Positions 53,251-63,035 of a stretch of DNA of 64,000 nucleotides are shown in pieces. The notes under the pieces are model-generated. The model ran no database searches and had not been told where the DNA came from. It saw nothing but the letters and a program-made list of their open reading frames with translations. The position numbers and the translations under genes were made by a program. Origin of the DNA: Symsagittifera roscoffensis (taxonomy: Eukaryota; Xenacoelomorpha; Acoela; Convolutidae); NCBI RefSeq assembly GCF_963678635.1, contig NC_087065.1:73293345-73357344 (forward strand). Direction: 5' to 3'. How positions within the stretch are numbered: the stretch's first letter is position 1; the number at the start of each line of letters is the position of its first letter.

Positions 53251-54950
53251 TTTCATTGAAAAGTGGTTTTTTTTCGTATGTATTAAGTATTTAGGTTATT
53301 TTATCTGCTAATTTATTGCTGACTTGTGTTCCTAAGTAGTTGTTGATTCTAATTATGTTTTTGAGATTGTTTTTGTGTTGTTAGGTTGTTGTTTGCTAAG
53401 TTGTTGTTTGCGAAATTATTTCCACTTGTATATTTTGGCTTACTAAAAGGACGGTTCTTAGTTATTGGCCTATATGTTTGATATTCAATTTGTGAATCTT
53501 TTGGAAAGGCTGTTGCTTAGCTGTTGATTTCAAGATTCTATCGCAAACCGGGTATTTATTTTTTTATGTGGTGTCGTTATTGTTAGATGATTTGGTGATA
53601 TAAATTGCTGTGTTGTTATTGGCTCTGTTTCAAGAATTTCTTCATTGATGAAAGATGATGAAAGAGTTGGAATGTATTGGTGATTTAAAGTTTTAATTCC
53701 ATTCAAGTTTTCTTGTGTATTCACAAACGTTGAAATCAAGGTGATATACCTTGTAAAACTGAAAAAAGTGTTGTTGTTATCCAATGGAGTAGTATCTGTT
53801 ATTAATGGAGTTACTCTTAGATAGTTTTCATCTACTCAGATTGTTTGAAATGCTGAACTTGAATCAAACATATCGTGATACCAATATGGATCCCATAAAT
53901 AATCTGTTTGATCTGTTTTTGTCCTCGTGATTGGTCGCCGCATTGAATCAATTTTTATGTGGTGTTACAGTTAGTGTGTAATTTTCAATATAATTTATAG
54001 ACCGATTCCAATTATACAATCGCACTGATTTTTCTTTCATAATTTTTTATTCTACCTTTACGTTTCCTAGATGACGCTGGTGTAGTTTTTTTTTCAAAAA
54101 AGTATTGCTGATGGTTGACTTGTTTGTGTTTATCTTTTCAAAGATCTCGGAGGTGATGCCGTTGTAGCTTCTGATTGAGAAAAATATCGTTGATCAAGGA
54201 TTTGTTTGTTTTAATCTTTTAAAAGATCCCGTTTTATATAGTTGTCGAGTCGGATTCAGAAGTAGCGTTTTGTTTTCTGGAACGTTGGGTTTTTAGAAAA
54301 TGTTTTTGAGTAGAGACGGTAGTTTTCTCTTCTCTTTGCTTTTTTGATTTGATGTATCTTAACTTTGGCTTGTGCGGTGTTTTAATAACGTTGTTTCGAG
54401 TTTTTATATTCGAGTTTATATTTTTCCCCAAATTGTCTCTTGATATAACTGTTAGAATGATTGATGCAGAAACTAGGTGTTAATTTCTAATTCCTAAAAT
54501 GTTTAATTTAAATATTGGCAGTGTTAGGCATATACGGCTTTTTAAGTAGATTTAATGGCTTTATTATTGACAACTTATATAAGGTTATTTAAATTTGCTG
54601 CACAATCAACTTCAATTCGATTCATTTAATTGTCGTTGTCTGCTTTTTCTTGCTTTGCAGTGCAGTAATTGGCTTTCGTCGTTCTTGTGACCTGACTTCG
54701 TCTTTGGTTTGTCTCAGTTGGTTAGATTTACTGAGACTTGGAAGTAAGCAAATTCTATATTCAGCTTGGTGTGTGTTTTTTCAAACAATTTGCTAAATCT
54801 ATGTTTTTTTTTACTAAATCTAAGTTAGTACAGGTCTGCTCGAGACTCGTTTGGTTGCACTAGATGAGTTTAGGTTCGGGGTGGCCTTCTCCTAATTTAA
54901 TTTTGGATAAGGTATATCGTCTGCTCGTCCCGCTATCTAATTTTCGGCCG
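53251..54950. other. Right-hand part of the G/T-rich block
   Basis: Minus-strand frames at 53530-53784 and 54234-54431 are Thr/Asn/Lys-rich and could be gag debris. A 5' LTR should lie near the right edge, but no partner sequence was found at the left edge. TTATATAAGG near 54572 is TATA-like on the plus strand. Confidence 0.35.
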
Positions 54951-57900
54951 GATAGAATTGTGCAAATTTTTAGTCTAATAGCGATCCTAATCTTACTTTT
55001 GTGTTTCCTATCCTCAATAGATCTAGTATATACTGGTATTTGTGCGAGGTTAGAGTAGAGGAAGAGCAACTGATTTCTTATTTGAATTATTTTTTCTCTT
55101 GCTGAAATCATAAATAGTTTCAGCTTTACATTTTATCTTAAGCTGAAGTAATGGATCATGAATGGCTAGTTCTAAATCTTTTACAGTGATTATTCTCTAT
55201 AATTTTAGTTGGATATAAAAAACTTGTTTCAAAGCGATTCCAGATATATTGATTCACAAAATTTCATACTACTATTTTCTTTATTCTTGGATTCCAAATT
55301 GCCTTCACCCAATGTATTTTCTCAAAAGAAAAAGTGTTTTTCGTTCCGAACATTGAAAATGGGGAGAAACTTTTTATTCGGGTGTCTTTTAGGTTTTTTC
55401 CAGTAGTAGGTTTTTCACGCAAAATCAGGTACCACAAATAATATGAAAGCCATTTCAGTTGTGGTTCGAACCACATTAAAAAAAGTTCTAGTCATTTTTC
55501 TACAAAAAATTTTGTTCAATTTGCCTATTTTACTATGACTGTCTAATATGCTAAATTATATTTTTACACCAATTTGTTTTATCACACCTAGCAGAAAAAC
55601 TACTCTAGTTTGGAAAAAAATTTTCTAAACTGTAGTTTTCTAAAGACTATGGTCGCAACGCTCTGTGCTACTTGCTTGCACAGTAACCAGCTATCATTGC
55701 ACAATCAGTTTTTAAAATTGCATTTAGTTATTTAGCAATAACCTTATGCAAAACCAAATTTGCATTGCATAAAAAGGTTGCTCCGAAGCCTTTGTTTTTC
55801 TCTGGACGTAGTAAAAAGACAAAATAAATGGATAATGTTCAAGATTTACCCTTTGAAGTTGATTGCTCGCATAAAAAGTCTAATGATCCAGTTTCAAATC
55901 GCTTAATCTTGCCTGCTCGAATAACTTATCTTTAAGTTGGTCAATTCTTGAAGGTTAACCTGCATTACAAAGTTGTACGGCGGTGTATCAATTAAATCTG
56001 ATGGGTAAAGAGAAGTTTTGAAATTGAAAAAAAAAAATTGAATAGCATAAAGATCCCAAACGAACCATCATATTTTGTCACAGTATCAATCATTATTCCA
56101 AAAAAATATTCGTATCTGACAAATTGTTTAGACCATTTTAAGTTTGCGCGAACAATCAGTTTTTGGTTCAAGCCATTACAACTCGATGCGTGACTTATAT
56201 GATTTATGTGATAAGAAAAATCCTTTTTGGTTGAATGGTTAATTTCTCAATTGTTCAGTTTTGTTTGTCATAAACGCAAGTTTCAATTTGAGCGGATCAC
56301 CATATCCGTTCACTTTGTACCTTATATGGTATGTGGGGATATGATATGACCTCAAAATTTAGAAAAAAAATTTTCTAATTCATTACATTCAATTTGTTCA
56401 TGTTTTACTGCTCCAAAGACCTTGAAAGGCAACCGGAACATTCAAGACTTTGCCTTGATACGAGCAGTCTTGTTAGTTTTTCAAATTTTTCTGATAGTCG
56501 AGCTCTATGCTAGTCGAGCGATTAGCAGTTGTCCGGATTGAATTGATTCTTAAGCTAGGAAACATCAGTTTTTGCAAACTAGTTAAGGCAATCAAGAGAA
56601 ATTGAAACTTTTAAGCTTTTAAATGTTCCATCTTTCGATAAGCTGACTTGAAAATACTAATTTGCTACTTGCCCTGAAAGAAGGCAGTTGTTCTAACCGC
56701 TAGGCCATATAAAAACTGTATTACAAAATCAGTTTTTCGCAATACGAATCCATTTATTAAAACAACATGAGCTTCGAAACTTTTGAATGATATGCTGATA
56801 CAAAAAAAGTAAATCATATTGTTAACATAATGAATTAAACAAAAGAAACTTTTTTGATTTCTTGGACTTAAAGCTTGAAAATTATCTCAACTTTTGCTAC
56901 TGAATATTGGCAGTGCAAACAAAATGACTATGTGCAAATTTTCAACTAGTAAAAAAGTTGCCAAAAAATTTAAAATTTCGAACCAAATCAAGCAATCTAA
57001 TTCGCCAATTCTGTCTATCACTGCAAGCAAGCAAAGTAGAGTGAAACAATTCAAAGTCTAATCAGTTGAGTCTTTTTCTGAAAATATTCATACGAAAATT
57101 GTTACGAATTGCTGCAGTTTTTTTAAAACTTGCCAGTTTTTTTTGCAAACCGCTTCGAGCTATTGCAACAAAGTTTTTAAAGTAATTAACATGAAAACCA
57201 TTAGCTTCACATATTTGTCGAAATCAGATGAACATCATGAAACTTGCCATCCTGTCATCTTTTGAAAAGGTTGCTGCAAAAGTTTGTTTTTGAAAAGAAC
57301 AGTTTTTACCATCGAATTCAAATCGTTATAATGTGGCTTTTCTCAAATGGATTGCTAAAAACAATAAGCTTTTGCAAATCAATTCAATCTGAATAACGGG
57401 AAAAAGTTAAATGTTCCCCTTAAAAAAAACATTTTGCTTGAATAAATTATTTTAGCTAATTTCTTAAAGTTATTAAATTATCAAAAGAATTTTTAGCCGT
57501 GCAATGCTTCAAATTTTGATTAATTTTTTGAGAGAATAACACTTAATAACCAGTTTGATTTGAACTTTTGGGTTAACTTTGAATGTTTCACTTTTGCCGC
57601 TATTGATTGGCTCGAAACCTATAGCTTGATTCTATAGCGTGCTCAAAAAATTGAATTGGATATGTCGAAGTCAAAACAGATTGCTTGAATGTTTCTTTCG
57701 TCCAATAGCTAGCTTCGAATTTTTTTGTTTATTGCCATCTGCTTCTCTTTTGTAGATATTCTCAAAACTTTTCCAAGTCTTTCTTTTGAGCAGCTTGCTT
57801 GAAATAAACAAATCTTAGTTAGAAATGTTTTGTATTTGAATTTTTTTGTGAAAGCACGTGAGCATGTTTTGGATTTTTTATGACTTTACCATGGTTATCA

Positions 57901-58929
57901 ACGCAAAAAATGTTTTGGTGATTGTGCTTAAGCGATGATGTTCAAACAAGAATCAACATCGAGAAATGAAAGACAGCGAAAACAAAATAGGGTGATACAA
58001 CTCTGTCTCTTAAATCCTTTTTTGATAGTAGTTTGTGTGCATTAAAAGATGCGTGCATTAAGAACTCAAAGCGAAACAAGGATAGCTGGTTAGGTTTTTG
58101 CGTTCTCTAAAATAATTTTTTTTTCTGTTGAATGAAACGCTTCTTACTTATTTTTTCCATGAAAATTACTTGCTGTTTTTTACATTTTTTTTTCGTCATC
58201 CCAAAAAGAAAAAATGACGCAGTTTCGATATATATATTATAAAATTTTTGTCTTTTTTGAGTTAATGATAGAATTTAAAAATATGTAGAAAACGTATAAA
58301 GTAAATAGAAAAATGGAAAAAACAATCCTAAAAAAAGTATAACGCAGAAAATTTGTTAGATTCGTTCTTAAATGTTCATTTCCAAGAAGAAGCTAAGAAT
58401 TCGAGACAGTATTTTACTTGAGCAAAACTAAGTATTAGTCAGTTGTTTAAAGTTAAGTTGAAAAGTAACTAGTAATAAGCCTATCAAAAGCCTGCTCGAT
58501 TGCTTTATTTGCTGGAAATTAGAGAAGAAACCATTTTTTCTCGACACTGGGAAAATTTGTTGAAATGTTTTTAAAAGTCGTTCAAATCACAACTGAAGGG
58601 CTTCTATATGAAATATCACTTAATTCATTTCAATAACTTTTTGAGGTACCTGATTTTGCGTCAAAAAAAACTAAAATACAACCAAAAACAAAATCCCCAC
58701 CCCCATTTTCAATGATCGGTACAATGAACTATGGTGATGCCAAGAAGATTCTCTTTTCTATTTTTTTAAAACTGTTATATGTGTTAGTATTGTTAATTTT
58801 GACGAAAGCTTCACAATTGCGATTGCGGGCGTGTGCTGGTGTTGGTTTGACAATCTGCTCTTTCATTTTATGAATGTACCTGCTCTTTCAATTTCTGAGG
58901 TAAATCAAAACCAAATCTGTAACTAATTT
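54951..58929. other. Long intergenic stretch
   Basis: AT-rich with no supported gene. At 56431-56480 a 45-bp block (GGAACATTCAAGACTTTGCC then TTGATACGAGCAGTCTTGTT) is the end block of repeat R1. Interspersed TTGCTTG/CTTGCTT words are frequent between 55.6 and 57.9 kb but form no fixed period that I can show. Confidence 0.4.
56431..56480 (+). repeat. Dispersed repeat R1, terminal fragment (copy 3)
   Basis: The block CGGAACATTCAAGACTTTGC and TTGATACGAGCAGTCTTGTT matches the ends of the copies at about 2458-2500 and about 33723-33770. The remainder of the repeat is absent or unrecognisable here. Confidence 0.6.
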
Positions 58930-60720
58930 GTATTATATATAAATGTTTTTTTTTACAACCAGACGTTAAAAGAGAAATACAAAACTATTAGACTTCCGGG
59001 TTTCACCATTTTGTATTATAAATAAATGTTTTTTACAAGCAGACGTTAAGAGAATAATACGCAATTATTTGGCTTCAGGTTTTCACCATTTTGAATTACA
59101 TATAAATGTTTTTTTTTAACCAGACGTTAAAAGAGTAATGTGAAACTATTAGGCTCACAGGTTTCACCATTTTGTATTATATTTAAATGTTTTTTACAAC
59201 CACCCGTTAAAAAAGTAATACAAAACTATTAGGCCCACAGGTTTCACCATTTTGTATTATATGTAAATGTTTTTTTTTTCAGAACCAGACATTAAAAAAG
59301 TAATACAAAACTATTAGGCTCACAGGTTTCACCATTTTGTATTATATATAAATGTTTTTAAAACCAGATGTTAAAAGAGTGATACGAAATAATTAGGCTC
59401 ACAGAATTCACTATTTTGTATTATATATAAAAGTTTTTTTTTACAACCAGACGTTGAAAGAGTAGTACAAAATTATTAGGCTTCCGGGTTTCACCATTTT
59501 GAATTATGTAAGAATCATTTTACAACCAGACAATAAAAGAGTAATACGAAATTATTAGGCTCACAGGTTTCAACATTTTGTATTATATATAAATCTTTCT
59601 TACAACCAGACATTAAAAGAGTAATACGAAATTATTAGGCTCATAGATTTCATCATTTTGTATTATGTATAAATGTTTTTTACAACCAGATGTTAATCGA
59701 GTAATACGAAATTATTACGCTTCCGGGTTTCACCAATTTTAATTATGTATGAATCATTTTACAACCAGACAATAAAAGAGTAAAACGAAATTATTAGGCT
59801 CACAGTTTTCACCATTTTGTATTATATTTAAAATTTTTTTACAACTAGACGTTTCAAGAATAATACGCAATTATTAGGCTTCAGGACTTCACCATTTTAA
59901 ACTATATATAAATGTTTTTGAATTATGTATGAATCATTTTACAACCAGACATTAAAAGAGTAATACGAATTTATTAGGCTCATAGATTTCATCATTTTGT
60001 ATTATTTATAAATGTTTTTTACAACCAGATGTTATTAGAGTAATACGAAATTATTACGCTTCCGGGTTTCACCATTTTGAATTATGTATGAATCATTTTA
60101 CAACCAGACAATAAAAGAGTAATACGAAATTATTAGGCTCACAGGTTTCACCATTTTGTATTATATATAAATGTTTCTTTTTTTTACAACCAGACATTCA
60201 AAGAGTAATACGAAATTATTAGGCTCACAGGTTTCACCATTTTGAATCATGTATAAATGTTTCTTAAAACAGGACGTTAAAAGAATAATACGCAATTATT
60301 AGGCTTCAGGGTTTCACCATTTTGAACTATATATAAATGTTTTCTACAACCAGACATTAAAAGAGTAATACGAAATTATTAGGCTCACAGGTTTCACCAT
60401 TCTGAATTAAATATAAATGTTTCTTAAAACCAGACATTAAAAGAATAATACGCAATTATTAGGCTTCCGGGTTTCACCATTTTGAATTATGTATGAATCA
60501 TTTTACAACCAGACATTAAAAGAGTAATACGAAATTATTAGGCTCACAGGTTTCATCATTTTGTATTATATATAAATGTTTCTTCTTTTACAACCAGACG
60601 TTACAAGAGTAATACGAAATTTTTAGGCTTCCGGGTTTCACCATTTTGAACTATATATAAATGTTTTTTACAACCAGACATTTAAAAAGTTATATGAAAC
60701 TATTAGGCTCACGGTTTTCA
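58930..60720. repeat. 80-bp satellite array, about 22 units
   Basis: Head-to-tail units of about 80 bp, each with ACAACCAGACRTTAAAAGAG, TAATACGAAATTATTAGGCT, a short variable CACAGG or TCCGGG, and TTTCACCATTTTGTATTATA then TATAAATGTTTTTT. Two main unit types exist: CACAGG with TATAAATG, and TCCGGG with TATGAATCATTTT. They alternate in blocks, so a higher-order pattern is present (units near 59600-59830 resemble those near 59940-60170). The right end merges into the last codons of gene C at 60690-60720. Confidence 0.92.
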
Positions 60721-62351
60721 TTGGAACTGTTTTCAAGAAAAACAGTATTCACCCAATTCTTCAGTTCTTCGAACTCCTCTGCCAATGTATTCTCATCATG
60801 TTCTCCCTCTTTGCGGTCATCGAACCCGAAAGAGAACTCCAACTGCTCTTCTTTCCAAATAGAGTTATCTAAGTCCCTATATCGTGATTTTTTGACGTGG
60901 ACCTCCAGAATTCTTTGCTCGTGGCCAACTGTCACTTCTTTCGCATAAATTTTCCAAGCTGAAATTTTCATCACTGATGAGATTTTTATCTCTTCAATCT
61001 TTCCAGATGTTATCTGAATTGAACCAGATTTAGATGACAATGGTTCTTTTAGTCGATCACAGTGTTCTTCCAGAGCTTGTTGAACTTCCTTGGAAAGGTT
61101 TTCTTGGTCTTTTCCGTAATATTTGAGTCGCGCACCCACGTCAACACGTTTTTCACTCATTGTTGTCAAGGTGCAAATTTGGGGTGGCTTAGTTCGCAGT
61201 TTTACTACTTTTGGCAATGGTGGCCCATTTGCAGCCATTGAATCTGCCCCCTTTATGACTTCAACTGCAATCACAGGCGTTGTTGGCGGATCTCCATTCA
61301 ACGTTTTCACTTTTGCATCCTTGAGAATTTCGAGCGCATTCTCAACGCCTTGGTGCGCGTTTGTCGTAGCTGCTATAGGGATACTTTTCTTGCGAAACTC
61401 TATCTTCACATTAGTACGGTCAGCAAACAGTTCGCCGATCGTGTTTGCCTTCAAAATGTTTTCCACAGCCTCCTTTTTCTCTTCACTCATTCTGGGATCG
61501 TTTGCGGAAGTCTTAAAGACTTTCAGGTTTTCATCAAGTGCTAAAGTTGCAGTGAATTGAACGGTTTTAGGATCGCGAGGAGGTACGTCCAAATATACAA
61601 CTGGGAAACCTTCATCATAGCTCGTCAGAAGGTGAAACCCGAGAGATTCCAGCCTTCTGCTGATCAGATCGAAATGAGGAAGAGTCAATTGTTTTGTGAA
61701 AAAAGGTTCCAGGTTCAACCGTCGCATGTAACTACCGCAATGCCTGCTTGTTAGTACGTCCCTTCGAAGAGTGGGCGGTTCAGAGTTTTCTGAGTTTTCG
61801 GAGGTTGTTCTACTAAAAACTATTTTTCCTGGACTTACAGTGAAACTCAATCTTCCTGCGCCGCTGTTTTGATTGCTCTCAAGACCAGCCCTGAACGCAG
61901 TTTTTATACCTTCCGTATTTGTGGACTCCAAGAAAGCGGAAGCATTCCCTGGACCTGTTACTGATTTATACCTATCAGTAGGCTGAAATTCGTCTAGTGA
62001 GAACTCAGATACTAGATACAGCTGCGGTGACTGGTTTAAATTCAGTTCCGTTGTAACCACAATTTCATTCTCGTTGTCGTTGTAAGGTTTCAATTTAACA
62101 TTATTCAAGCTCACATCGTCATTTTGAACAATCCTTTTCACGGCCCCAATTCGTTTCTTCACCTCTTCGATCACATTCTGGCATGCGTTAAGGTCCTTTC
62201 CAGTCACTTTCAGTGTGTGTTTTTCAGTATTAGTTCGATCTAATTTTACTTTTTGGATCCCAGGCATCTCATTCAAAGTCCGTATTGAAGAACCTTTCTT
62301 ACCGATGATAAGTCCATAGTGGGAGGAATCGAGTTCGATGAGATCCAACAT
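60690..62351 (-). CDS. Gene C: intronless KH-domain family protein, 553 aa
   Basis: A single uninterrupted frame carrying everything split between two exons in genes A and B. Residues about 1-70 are a good KH module: 'HYGLIIGKKGSSIRTLNEMP' with the GKKG loop at residues 17-20, then 'KHTLKVTGKDLNACQNVIEE'. Residues about 80-130 match the end of exon 1 in A and B. A Ser/Asn-rich insert (about 130-200) is longer than in the paralogues. The conserved region then follows: 'GFHLLTSYDEGFP', 'TLALDENLK', 'NDPRMSEEKKEAVENIL', 'ANTIGELFAD', 'HQGVENALEILKDAK', 'VVKLRTKPPQICTLTTMSEK' and a 'LEFSFGFDDRK' tail. It is predicted soluble, with no catalytic motif. The last ten codons and the stop lie in satellite-like sequence. 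It may be an intronless retrocopy or the unsplit ancestral form. Unknown function; RNA binding is inferred from the KH module. Confidence 0.85.
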   Translation of the reverse strand: MLDLIELDSSHYGLIIGKKGSSIRTLNEMPGIQKVKLDRTNTEKHTLKVTGKDLNACQNVIEEVKKRIGAVKRIVQNDDVSLNNVKLKPYNDNENEIVVTTELNLNQSPQLYLVSEFSLDEFQPTDRYKSVTGPGNASAFLESTNTEGIKTAFRAGLESNQNSGAGRLSFTVSPGKIVFSRTTSENSENSEPPTLRRDVLTSRHCGSYMRRLNLEPFFTKQLTLPHFDLISRRLESLGFHLLTSYDEGFPVVYLDVPPRDPKTVQFTATLALDENLKVFKTSANDPRMSEEKKEAVENILKANTIGELFADRTNVKIEFRKKSIPIAATTNAHQGVENALEILKDAKVKTLNGDPPTTPVIAVEVIKGADSMAANGPPLPKVVKLRTKPPQICTLTTMSEKRVDVGARLKYYGKDQENLSKEVQQALEEHCDRLKEPLSSKSGSIQITSGKIEEIKISSVMKISAWKIYAKEVTVGHEQRILEVHVKKSRYRDLDNSIWKEEQLEFSFGFDDRKEGEHDENTLAEEFEELKNWVNTVFLENSSNENREPNSFI

Positions 62352-62390
62352 GGAAAAAAAATGTCTTCTTTAGAGGCAAAATTTACCCAG

Positions 62391-62654
62391 AGTAAGTTTT
62401 TGATCAGAAGTAAAACTAATTTTCGCCAGCAAGTAATACTGTATTACATATAAGGCTACCACGATTTTTCAAACAAAAATGACACAAGTTTGCAAGCAGA
62501 AACAAAACTACAATTATACAACCGTTGAATAATTTTAGTTGTTTCTGCTTGCAAACTCGTGTTATTTTTGTTTGAAAAATCGTGGTAGCCTTATATGTAA
62601 AACAGTTTTACTTGCTGGCGAAAATTAATTTTAATTCTGTTCAGAAAACTTACT
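62391..62654. mobile_element. Long hairpin element just upstream of gene C
   Basis: A near-perfect palindrome with arms of about 120 bp (62391-62512 and 62533-62654) and a 20-bp loop. The outer ends are AGTAAGTTTT and AAAACTTACT. Well-matched inner blocks are TTTTCGCCAGCAAGTAA, TAAGGCTACCACGATTTTTC and GTTTGCAAGCAGAAAC. It is probably a MITE. It starts only 40 bp from the gene C ATG, so it would form part of the 5' UTR or promoter. Confidence 0.85.
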
Positions 62655-62779
62655 TTGTAGAGACGTAGAGACGTAACAATTTGGCTGTGACAAAATTAAC
62701 AACTATAAGACGTGTTTTTACTTGTTAATGATCCCGCATCGGTGTTCAAGCGTTATGAATTGCATATATTTTGATTTTA

Positions 62780-63035
62780 GTGCTACCTCAAGCGATAATA
62801 ATCGATTATAATATGCTTTTACTACCAGTCTTACAAAAATTATAGATTTTATAAATAAAGAATAGTTTTTAATCAATTAATAATCGATTATAATATATCT
62901 TTTTGAAATCAAATATAAACAATTATTATATATTATATTCGATTATAATCGATTATATTTTATCCGAATTTCTAATTCATTTGTTTTGCAGAAAAAATTT
63001 ATCATAATCGATTATAATTGCTTATAATCCCTTTT
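62780..63035. repeat. Cluster of TAATCGATTATAAT palindromes
   Basis: ATAATCGATTATAAT or close variants occur near 62797, 62878, 62938-62958 (two in tandem) and 63003, with related CAATTATAATTG words near 63710-63750. The core TAATCGATTA is a perfect palindrome. It could be a clustered protein-binding site upstream of gene C or a simple-sequence drift product. Confidence 0.5.

Larger units (their letters stand above)
43063..54950 (-). mobile_element. Gypsy-3: very decayed Ty3/Gypsy element in a G/T-rich block
   Basis: About 12 kb in which the plus strand is strikingly rich in G and T. Read on the minus strand, Gypsy domains appear in the right order: nucleocapsid-like knuckle near 53.2 kb, reverse transcriptase near 50.6-51.1 kb, RNase H near 49.9-50.3 kb and integrase core near 48.7-49.0 kb. 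All are riddled with stops and shifts. The A-rich, G-poor coding strand is typical of retroelement RNA strands and explains the skew. No LTR pair or exact ends were identified, and other old insertions may be mixed in, so the limits are approximate. Confidence 0.7.

Noticed and set aside
58930-60720. CRISPR-like array
   Set aside because: The units are contiguous satellite copies with no unique spacers, in a eukaryotic context.
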